A DNA stretch of 64,000 bases. Origin: Verrucomicrobiota bacterium. Its GTDB lineage: Bacteria; Verrucomicrobiota; Verrucomicrobiia; Limisphaerales; J093. This document shows, piece after piece, positions 20,652-34,737 of the stretch. Every line of letters starts with the position of its first letter. Position 1 is the stretch's first letter. The position numbers and the translations under genes are program-made. The stretch covers positions 62,001 through 126,000 of the forward strand of contig JAOSKK010000001.1 in NCBI GenBank assembly GCA_027493615.1, written 5' to 3'. Below the pieces are notes generated by a model. It ran no database searches. It was given only the letters and a program-made list of their open reading frames with translations, and was not told the DNA's origin.

Positions 20652-22331
20652 ATGAAACCCCCTTCTTCCTCGGGTTGCTGCTGGCCACCGCAATGCTGCG
20701 CGCTGCCGAGACTCCACCCGGCCTTGCCGCCAACACCGCCGCGCCGGGTCCGACGCGGCGCGGCTGGCCTGGTGGCGCGAAGCGCGGTTCGGCCTCTTTA
20801 TCCACTGGGGACCCGTGAGCCTCAAAGGCACCGGAGATCGGCTGGTCCCGCGGCGGCGAGCGACGTGGCTATTCGTTCGGTCCCGGCAACCAGATCCCCG
20901 TCGCCGTCTACGACAACCTCTACAAGGAGTTCAACCCGGTGCGGTTCAACGCCGACGAGTGGGTCGCCGTCGCCCGGGCCGCCGGCATGAAATACCTCGT
21001 GTTCACCAGCCGGCACCACGACGGCTTCAGCATGTTCGACACCCAGGCCAGCGACTACAAGATCACCGCGCCGGAAAGCCCCTTCCGGCGGGATGTCGTC
21101 AAGGAACTCGCCGACGCCTGCCACCGTGCCGGGCTTCGATTCGGCCTCTATTACTCGCAACCGGATTGGCACCACCCCGACGCGTTCACCGACCGCCACG
21201 CCAATTACCTCGCCTATCTCAAGACCCAGGTGCGCGAACTGGTCACCCGCTACGGCCGCCTCGACATCCTCTGGTACGACGGCCTCGGCAAGAGCGCCGC
21301 GGATTATGACGCCGTGGCCCTGAACCGTATGGTGCGCGAGCTCCAGCCCGCCATCCTCATCAACAACCGCAACGGCCTCCCCGAGGACTTCGACACCCCC
21401 GAGCAGGTGGTCGGCAAGTTCCAGTACGACCGCCCCTGGGAAAGCTGCATCACCATCGGCGACCAGTGGGCCTGGAAACCGGACGATCGTCTCAAGTCCC
21501 TCAAGCAATGCCTCGACACCCTCATCCGCTGCGCCGGCGGCGACGGCAACCTGCTCTTCAACGTCGGCCCGATGCCGGATGGCCGCATCGAGCCCCCGCC
21601 AGGTCGAGCGCCTCAAGGAGATGGGCGCCTGGCTGGCCAAGTACGGCACCACCATCTACGGCACGCGCGGCGGCCCGTGGAAGCCGGATGCCGACCTCGC
21701 CAGCCCCCGCCGCGGCAACACCGTGTTCGTCCACGTCTTGCGTTGGAAAGACGACTCCCTCACCCTGCCCGCCCCTCTCGCCGCATCGTCCGTCACACGG
21801 TGCTCACCGGCGGCTCGGCCACCGTGCAGCAAGGACCCGACGGCGTCGTCCTCTCCCTGCCCGCGGCAGACCGCGACGCGATCGCCACGATCATTCAACT
21901 GGACCTGGACGGTTCGGCGATGGACCTCGCCCCCCTTGAGCGGCCCTCGACCCACCGCGCCACCGCCTCGAACGTGTATCAACAGATGGAGGATTTTGGT
22001 CCCGACAAAGCCTTCGATGACGATCCCCACACGCGCTGGGCCACCGACACCGGCACCCGCCAGGCCTGGATCCGCGCTGGACCTCGGCAAGCCCACGCGC
22101 TTCGACGGCGTCGCCATCCACGAAGCGTACGCGGGCCGCGTCAGGCAGTTCGAGTTTCAGTCCCGGAACGGCGGTGAGTGGCAGACCGTTTTCACCGGCA
22201 CCACCCTCGGCACCGAGTTCATTCGTCGCTTCCCCGCCCTGACCGCCCGTGAAGTCCGCCTCCGGATCGGCGAGGCCACTGAAGGCCCCACGATCACCGA
22301 GATCCGGCTGCTCGACACGAACTCCCCGTGA
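20652..22331 (+). CDS. Alpha-L-fucosidase GH29 with C-terminal discoidin-like domain (six indels)
   Basis: 559 aa when repaired. The signal peptide reads MKPPFFLGLLLATAMLRAAE once one C is restored at 20658-20662. The GH29 barrel has FGLFIHWGPVSLKGTE, TSRHHDGFSMFD, FGLYYSQPDWHHPD, and the nucleophile-type motif DILWYDG, ending at NLLFNVGPMPDGRIEP. An F5/8 type C-like domain follows (PDKAFDDDPHTRWATDTG ... FDGVAIHEAY ... TITEIRLL). Indels: missing base near 20660, 20747 and 21773; extra base near 20833, 21595 and 22072. Predicted secreted exoglycosidase removing fucose from glycans; the adjacent sulfatase remnant suggests sulfated fucans (inference). Confidence 0.87.
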
Positions 22332-22440
22332 GCCTGTGGTGCGGGCGTCCCGCCTGCACTCCCAGGGTTCAGGGCCGGCGCAGCAGGCCCGGAACCCTGA
22401 CCGGCGGCTCGGATGCGGGCAACCCGCACGCGCCCAGGGC

Positions 22441-23369
22441 CTACTTGACCCCCGCCGCCAGCACCGTCTGGAAATGCGGCGGTTCCTCCTCGCGCGCGAC
22501 GACCGTGACCTCGATGGACTTGAAGGCGGCGGCTTCGAGCCAGCGCTGCAGGTGGCTCTCGGCGAAGCCCGGCCAGCGATCGCCGTAGAGCTCGCGCGCC
22601 TGCGTGAACGTGTGCTGAAGGAGATCCAGGATGATCAACTGGCCCCCGTGCTTGAGGATGCGGTGGGCACTCCGGATCGCCTTGGCGGGGTCCTCGGCGT
22701 GATGCAGCGCCTGGCTGAGCACCACCAGATCCACGCTCGCGTTCGCCAAGGGCGGGTCCTGCAGGTCCCCCAAGCGAAACTCGAGGTTCTTCAGCCCGTT
22801 CCGCTTCGCCTTGGCCGTCGCGTACGCGATGATCTTCTCGGAATTGTCCACCGCGATGACCTTGCGGCAGCGGCGGGCCAACAGCTCGCTGAGCAGCCCT
22901 TCGCCCGCGCCCAGATCCGCCACCACCAAGGGCGGCAGGATCCGCAACAGCAACTGCCCGAAGGCCTGCCAGGATCGTCCCGGGCCGTAGCTGCGGTCAA
23001 ACCGGCCGGCCACCTGGTTGAAATACACCTGCTCCCGATGCGCACGCAGGTCGAGCACCCGCCGCAGATTCACCTCATCCGCCTCATGCTCCGGAAACTC
23101 CCGCACCGCCCGGCCGGCGAGCGCGAGCAACTCCTGTGCGCCCGGATCGCCGCGGCGATGAAACCGGTAGAAGGTCCGCTTGCCCGCGCGGCGGACTGGA
23201 CCAGTTCGGCGTCCTGCAGCAACCCGAGGTGGGTCGAGATGCGGGACTGGCCCAGGCGGGTGATCTCCTGGAGCTCCTGCACCGAGAGTTCGTTGGCCTC
23301 CAGCAAGGCGAGGAGTCGTAGCCGGGTGGGATCGGCCAGCGCACGCAGGGACTTCAGGGTGCCGGGCAT
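22441..23369 (-). CDS. ArsR-family regulator fused to SAM-dependent methyltransferase (SahR-like; one frameshift)
   Basis: 309 aa when repaired. Residues 1-90 are a winged helix (ALADPTRLRLLALLEANELS...QSRISTHLGLLQDAELV). The rest is a class I methyltransferase domain with VADLGAGEGLLSELLAR, VIAVDNSEKII, DLVVLSQALHHAEDPAKAI and HGGQLIILDLL. One base is missing in 23183-23185 (RARAGKRTFYRFH restored). It is divergent from metK and ahcY with a palindrome between them. This is the architecture and position of SahR, the S-adenosylhomocysteine-sensing repressor of the methyl cycle described in Proteobacteria; assignment here is by analogy. Confidence 0.82.
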
Positions 23370-23425
23370 GAGGCGTTCGACCGCCCTCCGCCGCCGCAAA
23401 ACGGGGATTGACGGACAGCGGCAAC

Positions 23426-23459
23426 CATATATCTTCGCATCGCGATGCGTCAATATATG
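23426..23459. promoter_or_regulatory. Palindromic operator between sahR-like gene and metK
   Basis: A 14-bp perfect palindrome CGCATCGCGATGCG (23436-23449) is flanked by CATATAT on the left and ATATATG on the right, making a 34-bp two-level palindrome with only three mismatched pairs. It lies 33 bp before the metK start and 56 bp before the divergent regulator start, so it could control both. No other sequence in the window has this composition. Confidence 0.78.
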
Positions 23460-23492
23460 TTTCGATAACCGGGCGCTCCTGCCCGTCTTTCC

Positions 23493-24663
23493 ATGAGCAA
23501 ACACTTCATTTTCTCCTCCGAGTCCGTCGGCGAAGGCCACCCCGACAAGGTCTGCGACACCATCTCCGATTACGTCCTCGATGCCTGCCTCGCCCAGGAC
23601 CGCCGCAGCCGCGTCGCCCGCGAGTGCTTCGCCAAGTCCAACCTCGTCGTCGTCGGCGGCGAAATCACGACCCGCGCCCAGCTCGACTTCGTCGCCATCG
23701 CCCGCCAGGCCATCCGCGACATCGGCTACGTTAACGACGACGACGTGTTCCATGCCGACCGCGTCTTTGTGAATTGCTACGTCACCCGCCAGTCCCCGGA
23801 CATCTCCCCAGGGCGTCGACGCCCGGGCCGCCAAGGGCAAGAAGAAGGCCGAGCAGGGCGCAGGCGACCAGGGTCTGATGTTCGGCTACGCCTGCAAAGA
23901 GACCGAGGAACTGATGCCCATGCCCATCATGTTCGCCCATCGCCTCGGCCGCGAACTCACCCGCATCCGCAAGACCGGCAAAGTCCCCTGGCTTCGCCCC
24001 GACGCCAAGAGCCAGGTCTCCGTCGAGTATGCCGACGGTCAGCCCGTCCGCATCACCAGCGCGGTCATCTCCACCCAGCACACCCCCGAGGTCGAGCACG
24101 CCGAGATCGAGGAGTTCTGCATCGAGCAGGTCATCAAGAAGGTCCTCCCCAAGGCCCTCCTCAAGGACACGCTCTACCTGATCAACCCCACCGGTCGCTT
24201 CGTCACCGGCGGTCCCCAGGGCGACAGCGGTCTCACAGGCCGCAAGATCATCGTCGACTCCTACGGCGGTTGGGGACGCCACGGCGGCGGCGCCTTTTCC
24301 GGCAAGGACCCTTCGAAGGTCGATCGCAGCGCGGCGTACATGGGCCGTTACGTGGCCAAGAACATCGTCGCCGCCGGCCTCGCCACCCACGCCGAGATCC
24401 AGTTCGCCTACGCCATCGGCTACCCCGACCCCGTCAGCGTTTATGTCGATACCTTCGGCACCGGCGTGGTTCCGGACGAGCAGATCACCCAGGCCGTCGG
24501 CCGGGTGTTCAGCTTCAAGCCTGCCGATATCATCAAACAGCTCAATCTCCTGCGCCCCATCTACGCCAAGACCACCAACTACGGCCACTTCGGCAAGAAC
24601 GATCCCGACCTGACCTGGGAACGAACCGACAAGGTGGCCGCTCTGCGCAAGGCCGTGAAATAA
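23493..24663 (+). CDS. metK: S-adenosylmethionine synthetase (one frameshift)
   Basis: 389 aa when repaired; makes SAM from methionine and ATP in the cytosol. ATG 23493 opens [19 protein letters not shown], the nucleotide-binding signature. Later motifs are [35 protein letters not shown] and [19 protein letters not shown] (P-loop-like). One extra C in 23806-23809 breaks the frame where SPDIS should continue [13 protein letters not shown]. It is the first gene after the palindromic operator, followed by ahcY 178 bp downstream. Confidence 0.95.
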
Positions 24664-24673
24664 TGGCCCAGGT

Positions 24674-24830
24674 CGGGACCAAGGACCGAGGACCAAAGAC
24701 CATGGACCACGGACTACCGACCACGGACCACGGGCCGAGGATCACGCATCGCGGATCAAACCCTCGAACCCACCGTCCCACCGTCGCACTAACCCACCGT
24801 CGCACTAACCCACCGTCACACCTCCTCTCT
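24674..24830. repeat. Heptanucleotide tract and 16-bp tandem repeat between metK and ahcY
   Basis: Bases 24674-24757 are about eleven degenerate 7-bp units with consensus ACGGACC. Bases 24771-24830 follow as repeats of CCCACCGTCGCACTAA. Together they fill the metK-ahcY gap. The second tract is related to the CCCACCGTC tract at 46.8 kb. Confidence 0.85.
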
Positions 24831-24841
24831 TAACGAACACC

Positions 24842-26338
24842 ATGCCTGCCATCCAACCGCCTCCTTCCCGCGCCCGACTCGCGAAGGACACCCCCGCCCG
24901 CAACCGCGGCAACAAAGCCCGGAACGGCAAGCCGCAGCCCGATTGCCACGTCCGCGACCTCACTCTGGCCGACCTGGGCCGCAAGGAGATCACCGTGGCC
25001 GAACAGGAGATGCCGGGTCTCATGGCCCTGCGTGAGAAGTACGGCCGTCAGAAGCCGTTCCGCGGCGCGCGCATTTCGGGGTCCCTCCACATGACCATCG
25101 AGACCGCCGTGCTTATCGAGACGCTCGTCGAACTCGGCGCCTCCGTGCGGTGGGCAAGCTGCAACATCTTCAGCACCCAGGACCACGCCGCCGCCGCCAT
25201 CGCCCGCGCCGGCATCCCCGTCTTCGCGTTCAAGGGTGAAACCCTCGCGGAATACTGGGAGTTCACGCTGGCGGCACTGACCCATCCGGGAGGCCGCGGT
25301 CCGGAACTCGTCGTCGACGACGGCGGCGACGCCACCCTCCTCCTGCACAAGGGCTACGAGATGGAGCAGGGCAGCGACTGGGTGAAGACGCCCGGTTCGA
25401 GCCAGGAGGAACAGGTCATCAAGGACCTGCTCAAGCGGTGCGCCAAGACCCGCCCCGGCTGGTTCACCCAGGCGGTGAAGGACTGGAAGGGCGTCAGCGA
25501 AGAGACCACGACCGGTGTGCACCGGCTCTACCAGATGCTCGAGGCCGGCAAGCTCCTCGTGCCCGCCATCAACGTCAACGACTCGGTCACCAAGTCCAAG
25601 TTCGACAACCTCTACGGCTGCCGCGAGTCCCTCGGCGATGGCCTCAAACGCGCACTCGGGGTCATGCTCGCCGGCAAGACGGCCGTCGTGTGTGGCTACG
25701 GGGATGTGGGCAAGGGCAGCGCCCATTCCCTCCGCGGCTTCGGCTGTCGCGTCATCGTGACCGAGATCGATCCCATCAACGCGTTGCAGGCCGCGATGGA
25801 GGGGTTCGAGGTCAAGACCGTCGAGGAAACCCTCGGCAAGGCCGACATCTACGTCACCGCCACGGGCAACCGCGACGTGATCACCCTCGAGCACCTCCTC
25901 CGCCTGAAAGACCAGGCCATCGTCTGCAACATCGGCCACTTCGATAACGAGATTCAGGTCGACCGGCTCAACGCCGCCAAAGGCGTCAGCCGCGTCAACA
26001 TCAAGCCCCAGGTGGATCGCTACGACGTCCCGGCGGGCCGCAGTTTCTACCTCCTGGCTGAGGGTCGCCTCGTCAACCTGGGTTGTGCCGAGGGCCACCC
26101 CAGCTTCGTCATGAGCAACAGCTTCTCGAACCAGGTCATCGCCCAACTGGACCTCTGGAAGAACCGTAACACCTACCAGGTCGGAGTGTACCGCCTCTCC
26201 AAGAAGCTTGACGAAGAGGTGGCCCGCCTGCACCTCGGCAAGATCGGGGTCAAGCTGACCAAACTGTCCAAGGCCCAGGCGGATTACATCGGCGTCCCCG
26301 TCGAGGGCCCTTACAAACCGGAACATTACCGCTACTAA
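24842..26338 (+). CDS. ahcY: Adenosylhomocysteinase
   Basis: 498 aa, intact. It hydrolyses S-adenosylhomocysteine to adenosine and homocysteine, relieving product inhibition of methyltransferases. Seen: [20 protein letters not shown], the substrate-site [28 protein letters not shown], the NAD-binding [12 protein letters not shown], and the C-terminal YKPEHYRY. It contains the ~40-residue insert present in the longer bacterial and eukaryotic forms. Downstream of metK on the same strand; probably regulated with it by the SahR-like repressor. Confidence 0.96.
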   Translation: MPAIQPPPSRARLAKDTPARNRGNKARNGKPQPDCHVRDLTLADLGRKEITVAEQEMPGLMALREKYGRQKPFRGARISGSLHMTIETAVLIETLVELGASVRWASCNIFSTQDHAAAAIARAGIPVFAFKGETLAEYWEFTLAALTHPGGRGPELVVDDGGDATLLLHKGYEMEQGSDWVKTPGSSQEEQVIKDLLKRCAKTRPGWFTQAVKDWKGVSEETTTGVHRLYQMLEAGKLLVPAINVNDSVTKSKFDNLYGCRESLGDGLKRALGVMLAGKTAVVCGYGDVGKGSAHSLRGFGCRVIVTEIDPINALQAAMEGFEVKTVEETLGKADIYVTATGNRDVITLEHLLRLKDQAIVCNIGHFDNEIQVDRLNAAKGVSRVNIKPQVDRYDVPAGRSFYLLAEGRLVNLGCAEGHPSFVMSNSFSNQVIAQLDLWKNRNTYQVGVYRLSKKLDEEVARLHLGKIGVKLTKLSKAQADYIGVPVEGPYKPEHYRY

Positions 26339-26521
26339 GCCCCGGGCGGTGTTCCCCGTGGGTCAGGGCCATCGGGGATCGGCGGAGGAAAGCGTCATCC
26401 GGTCTTCGCCGTCGACTACGTCCATCCGTTTGGGTCCGGGCAATTCCTGAAGCTCCGGGCTCCAGCGCAAAGGGTGCTTTGTCGACTTGAACCCGGTGCG
26501 TCCGGGACCCAAGATCGGCGC

Positions 26522-28908
26522 ATGCACACCTTGACGCGTCTCTGCACGGCGACCTTCGCGCTCGTGACCGTGGGCTGGCTCGCCCAGGCCCAGAACCTGG
26601 TGCCCAATCCCTCCTTCGAACAGGGCGACGGCCGCCGCCCACGCGCGTGGCGGACCGAAACCTGGGGCGGCGAAGGCGTGTTCGCCCATGCCAATGTCGG
26701 CCGCACAGGCAACCGCAGCGTCGAGCTCTCTTCCGAACGCGGTGGGGACCTGAGCTGGACCGCCAACGTGCCGGTTGACCCCTTCGCCCGCTACCGCCTG
26801 TCCGGGTGGATCAGGACTGAAGGACTCAAGCCGCTGGCCGGTGCCCGTGGCGCGTTGCTCAACGTCCACAACCTCCAGGGCGTCGCCACGCCCGCCGTCG
26901 CCGGGACCAGCGATTGGACGCGGGTGGAGACGGAGTTCGACACCACCGACCAGGGCAGCGTGCAGCTCAACTGCCTCTTTGGCGGCTGGGGCCAGGCCAC
27001 GGGCAAGGCCTGGTACGACGACCTCGCCCTGGAGAAGATCGCGCAGCGCGAACCCCCGCCCCGAGCATCACCCTCGACGCGGCGAAGGTCGGCGAACCGC
27101 TGGCGACCGCCGTCTACAGCCAGTTCATCGAGCACCTCGGACGCTGCATCTACGGCGGCATCTGGGCGGAGATGCTCGAGGATCGCAAATTCTTCCACCC
27201 CATCACGGCCGAGTACAACCCCTACCGATCCCTCCGCAATACCCCCTACCCGGTGGTGGGCGCTTCTCCCTGGCAAATCATCGGTCCCGCCGACGCCGTC
27301 ACCATGAGCACCAGCCAGCCTTTCGTGGGACGACACACGCCCGTGGTGGGAGCCGGAGCCGGCTTGCGCCAGTACGATCTTGGGGTGGTCGAAGGACGGG
27401 GCTACGTCGGCTACGCCTGGCTCAAGACCACCGGCGAGCCACGCGCCCGGGTTTCCCTCACGCTGGCCTGGGGCGATGCCGAAACGGCGTGCGCGACCGT
27501 GCAACTCGACGGCGTGGGTCGCGCCTATGCGCGCTTTCCCTTCGCGTTCACCGCCGGCGCCACCACCGACAAGGCCCGGCTTGAAATCCGGGTCCAGGAG
27601 GCGCCCGTGGCCATTGGCACCCTCTCGCTCATGCCCGCCGATCACGTCGAGGGCATGCGCGCGGACACGCTCGCCCTGCTCAAAGACCTCGCCGCGCCCA
27701 TCTACCGCTGGCCCGGCGGCAATTTCGTCAGCGGTTACGACTGGCGTGACGGCGTGGGAGATCGTGACCGCCGGCCGCCCCGCACCAATCCCGCCTGGAC
27801 CGGCGTCGAGCACAACGACTTCGGCATGCACGAGTTCATCCGGTTCTGCCAGTTGGTCGGCGCCGAACCCTGGATCACCGTCAACACCGGCTTCGGCGAC
27901 GCCTATTCCGCCGCCGCCCAACTCGAGTACTGCAACGGCGCACCCGAGACCCACTACGGCACCCAGCGCGCCCGGAACGGGGTGGCCCAACCCTTCGGCG
28001 TGAAGTATTGGGGCATCGGCAACGAAATGTGGGGCGCCTGGCAGCTCGGCTACATGTCGCTCGACCATTACGTCCTCAAACAGAATTGGGTCGTGGACAA
28101 GATGCGCGAGGTGGACCCCGACATCTTCTGCATCTCCTCCGGCAACGCGGGTCCCTGGAGCACCGGCCTCCTGCAACACTGCGCGGATCACATGGACGCC
28201 ATCGCCGAGCACTTCTACTGCCAGGAGCGCCCCGGTCTCCTGGCCCATGTCCGCCAGATTCCCGACAACATCCGCTCCAAGGCCGAGTTTCATCGACGCG
28301 CCCGCGCGGAAATGCCCCATCTGGCCGGCAAAGACATCCGCATCGCCATGACCGAGTGGAACTACTGGTACGGCCCCCATGCCTTCGGCGAGCTGGGGAC
28401 CCGCTACTTCCTGAAAGACGCGCTGGGCATCGCTGCCGGCGTCCACGAGTACGCACGACAGAGCGATCTGATCCATTCCGCCTTCTATGCGCAGACGGTC
28501 AACGTGATTGGGGCGATCAAGGTCAGCCGCCGCAACGCCGCCTTCGAAACCACCGGCCTCGTGCTGAAGCTTTACCGGCACCACTTCGGCGAACTGCCTG
28601 CCGCGACGCAGACCACCGGTCTGCTCGACGCCCAGGCCGCCTGGAGCAAGGACCGAAAGACCCTCACGCTGGGCATCGTGAACGCGCGCCTGGAGCCCAC
28701 CACCGTGCCGTTGAAGCTCAGCGGCGTGCAACTCAAGGGCACCGGCACCCGCTGGCAGATCGCCGGCGCCGACCCCCAAGCCTACAACGACCCCGATGAA
28801 CCCGCCCGGGTGGTCATCGAGGAGCAGCGCTTGGATCGAGTCGGCGAAACCCTCGAACTGGCCCCCTGCAGCGTCACCGTCTTTGCCTTCGACGTTAGGG
28901 GTCAGTAG
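26522..28908 (+). CDS. Alpha-L-arabinofuranosidase GH51 with N-terminal CBM-like domain (one frameshift)
   Basis: 795 aa when repaired, secreted. ATG 26522 opens a signal peptide ending LAQAQ, then a carbohydrate-binding-type domain (NLVPNPSFEQGD ... WYDDLALEKI; residues about 25-175). The GH51 domain follows: FIEHLGRCIYGGIWAEML, WPGGNFVSGYDWRDG, acid/base Glu in GIGNEMWGAW, nucleophile Glu in MTEWNYWYG. One C is missing in 27059-27062. The stop codon TAG 28906-28908 lies inside a dispersed repeat, so the last three residues (RGQ) are repeat-derived. Confidence 0.9.
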
Positions 28909-29000
28909 ACAGTATGCGCCTCAGAGGGGTCAGTACACAGTATGAGCCACATGAGCGTTTGGTACGACGCTCACTTGGAGCATATGACGTACTGACCCCT
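28898..29000. repeat. GGGGTCAGTAC-type palindromic repeat spanning a gene junction
   Basis: GGGGTCAGTAG at 28898, GGGGTCAGTACACAG at 28926, and the inverted GTACTGACCCC near 28989-28999 enclose a second inverted pair (TGAGCG/CGCTCA). A related copy is at 34553. Repeats with this outer motif resemble those linked to REP-associated tyrosine transposases (from memory); no transposase gene is in the window. The element supplies the stop of the GH51 gene and the first codons of the next ORF. Confidence 0.75.
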
Positions 29001-30190
29001 CTGCTAATAGCCGGTTGGCTCTTGGCTCCCGCCGGGTTCGCCCTCGCCACGATCCCCTCAGCCACCGTACCCGGCGTCGTCGTCGCCCATCGTGCTGCCT
29101 CGACCGGCATCTACATCGGTTCCCCCAGCCTCGCCCTGCTGCCGGATGGCAGCTATGTCGCTTCGCATGATGAGTTCGGACCCCGCAGTGCGGAACATAC
29201 GCAGGCGATCACCCACGTCTACGGCTCGAACGACCGCGGGGAGTCCTGGCGCCGGCTCAGCACCATCGAAGGGTCGTTCTGGTCGAGCCTTTTCACGCAC
29301 CGCGGAACGCTGTACCTGCTGGGGCCGGACAAACACCACGGGAACGTTCTGATCCGCCGGTCGAGCGACGGTGGCCGCACCTGGACCACGCCGGGGAATG
29401 CCACCACGGGACTCCTGCGCGCGGACGGTCAATACCACTGCGCGCCCATGCCGGTGCTCGAACACAACGGTCGCCTGTGGCGGGCCATGGAACGGCGGGA
29501 CCCCCCCGAGGCTTGGGGCACCCACTACCGGGCGGGGGTGATGTCGCTGCCGGTCGACGCCGATCCTCTCGTGGCCGCGAACTGGACCTGGGCAGAGTTC
29601 CTGCCCAGCGACCGGGCGTGGAATGGAGGCGACATGGGCGGCTGGCTCGAAGGCAACGTGGTCGCCACTCCCGACGGTCGATTGGTGAACCTGTTGCGTG
29701 TCCACGTCCGTCAACCCGACGAGAAGATGGCGTGGGTGGATATCAGTCCCGACGGGCGGAAGCTGAGCTTCGATCCTGCGACCGGATTTCTGCCCTTCAC
29801 CGGGGGCGCGAAGAAGTTCGTGATCCGGCGGGACCCGCAGACATCGCGGTACGTGGCGTTGGCCACGGTGGTGCCGGAGCGGCACCGGAGGGAGTCGCCC
29901 TCGAGCATTCGCAACACGCTGGCGCTGTTGGACTCGGCAGATCTGCGCACATGGGAGGTGCGTTGTGTGCTGCTCTACCATCCCGACACCGCCCGGCACG
30001 GCTTTCAGTATCCGGACTTCCAGTTTGACGGCGCCGACCTCGTGGCGGTGGTGCGGACGGCCTACGACGACGGCGAAGGAGGGGCGCACAACGCCCACGA
30101 CGCGAACTTCCTGACGTTCCATCGGTGGCGCGACTTCCGGCGGTTGACCGTGGCGGATTCGGTGGTCGGCCTGGGGGCGGGGTGGACTGA
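28914..30190 (+). CDS. Sialidase/BNR-repeat-like exported protein
   Basis: About 425 aa. Propeller-type sequence with BNR/Asp-box-like elements: IYIGSPSLALLPDGSYVASH, GSNDRGESWRRL, IRRSSDGGRTWTTP, and a run to the end at RRLTVADSVVG. The N-terminus begins at ATG 28914 inside a repeat; the true signal peptide is LLIAGWLLAPAGFALA further in. The raw frame has no stop and runs on into the squalene synthase. Adding one base in the G runs at about 30172-30180 would end it at TGA 30188-30190, which I take as the likely end. Confidence 0.72.
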
Positions 30191-30212
30191 AGGGGGCGGG
30201 CTTTTTCCGGAG

Positions 30213-33633
<3,421 letters not shown>

Positions 33634-33641
33634 GAAGCTTG

Positions 33642-33669
33642 TTGACGTGCCGGCGGCGTCTGGTAGTTT
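33642..33669 (+). promoter_or_regulatory. Probable sigma70-type promoter of rplM-rpsI
   Basis: TTGACG (33642-33647) and TAGTTT (33664-33669) are separated by 16 bases, 26 bases before the rplM start codon. It is the best sigma70-like pair in this gap. Confidence 0.5.
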
Positions 33670-33694
33670 CGCGGGCCTTTATTTCGTAGGCTGG

Positions 33695-34129
33695 ATGAAG
33701 ACTTATCTGCCCAAAGTGGATGTGAACGCCCGCAAGTGGCACGTGGTGGACGCGAGCGGCCGGGTGCTGGGGCGCTTGGCGGCTGAGGTTGCCAATACGC
33801 TGCGCGGGAAGAACAAACCCGTGTATACCCCGCACCTGGACGCGGGCGACTTCGTGGTTGTGGTCAATGCGGAGAAGGTGGTCGTCACCGGCCGGAAAGA
33901 AACCGACAAGCGGTACATGAGCTACTCGGGTTGGAAGGGCGGCGAGAAGTACCGGACCGTCGCCGAGGTTCGGGCGCGTCACCCGGAGCGGCTCATCCTC
34001 CATGCCGTCAAAGGGATGATCCCGAAGAACCGGCTCGGGGCCAAGCTCCTGACCAAGCTCAAGGTCTATCGCGGCGAACAGCATCCGCACCAGGCCCAAC
34101 AGCCGACGCCGCTCACCCTCCCCGCCTAG
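33695..34129 (+). CDS. rplM: 50S ribosomal protein L13
   Basis: 144 aa from ATG 33695. Conserved L13 sequence: MKTYLPK..., WHVVDASGRVLGRLAAEVA, LRGKNKPVYTPHLDAGDFVV, AVKGMIPKNRLGAKLLTKLKVYRGEQHPHQAQQP. An early assembling large-subunit protein. Paired with rpsI 18 bp downstream, the order conserved in most bacteria. Intact. Confidence 0.97.
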   Translation: MKTYLPKVDVNARKWHVVDASGRVLGRLAAEVANTLRGKNKPVYTPHLDAGDFVVVVNAEKVVVTGRKETDKRYMSYSGWKGGEKYRTVAEVRARHPERLILHAVKGMIPKNRLGAKLLTKLKVYRGEQHPHQAQQPTPLTLPA

Positions 34130-34147
34130 TCCCCGACTCGCTCTCCC

Positions 34148-34543
34148 ATGTCAGCCGTCACTGAATACCTCGGTACTGGCCGCCGCAAATGCGCTGTCGC
34201 CCGTGTCCGGCTCGCCCCGGGCGAAGGCAAGATCACGGTCAACGGCCGCCCCATTGACAACTACTTTGTGCTGGAGACCCAGCGCATGTGGGCCACGGCC
34301 CCGCTGGCGGTGACCGACACCGCCGCGAAGTTCAACACCCAGGTGAGCGTCAGCGGCGGCGGCCCCAATGGCCAGGCCGGTGCGGTCCGGTTGGGCATTG
34401 CCCGGGCCCTGCTGAAGGCCGACTCGGCGTATCGCCCCGCGATGAAGGCCGAAGGTCTCTTGACGCGCGACCCGCGGGTCCGCGAGCGGAAGAAGTACGG
34501 CCAACCCGGGGCCCGCAAGCGCTTCCAGTTCAGCAAGCGCTGA
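34148..34543 (+). CDS. rpsI: 30S ribosomal protein S9
   Basis: 131 aa. [28 protein letters not shown] at the start and the conserved C-terminal [25 protein letters not shown], whose tail contacts P-site tRNA. Second gene of the rplM-rpsI operon. Intact. Confidence 0.97.
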   Translation: MSAVTEYLGTGRRKCAVARVRLAPGEGKITVNGRPIDNYFVLETQRMWATAPLAVTDTAAKFNTQVSVSGGGPNGQAGAVRLGIARALLKADSAYRPAMKAEGLLTRDPRVRERKKYGQPGARKRFQFSKR

Positions 34544-34551
34544 CCGACCCC

Positions 34552-34675
34552 AGGGGTCAGTACAGAGTATTGGCCACCGCGATCCGACGCCGCCAAGGTG
34601 CGCTGTCGGGACGCCCGCCCGATCCCATACCCATTCGAGACCATTGCGGACTGTAGGCGCCGACGTGAGGCGGCG
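34552..34675. repeat. Repeat cluster behind rpsI (GGGGTCAGTAC motif and 24-bp repeat locus B)
   Basis: AGGGGTCAGTACAGAGTATT at 34552 matches the repeat at 28.9 kb. A single direct copy of the 24-bp repeat (TGTAGGCGCCGACGTGAGGC...) lies at 34652-34675. The rest of the rpsI-GT9 gap has no gene. Confidence 0.75.
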
Positions 34676-34737
34676 AACTCGCAGTGCGGTTGGGGCGTGC
34701 TGAGGATCCGGGTCCGAAGGATCGGACTGCGCTGGGC

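Noticed and set aside
22249..23496. 415-codon plus-strand open frame
   Set aside because: Antisense to the ArsR-methyltransferase gene; low complexity and no start signal.
23800..23812. Programmed frameshift in metK
   Set aside because: The run is only CCCC with no slippery heptamer or downstream pseudoknot I can see, and dozens of similar breaks occur in unrelated genes.
26791..28779. 662-codon minus-strand open frame
   Set aside because: Antisense shadow of the GH51 gene, whose catalytic motifs are on the plus strand.
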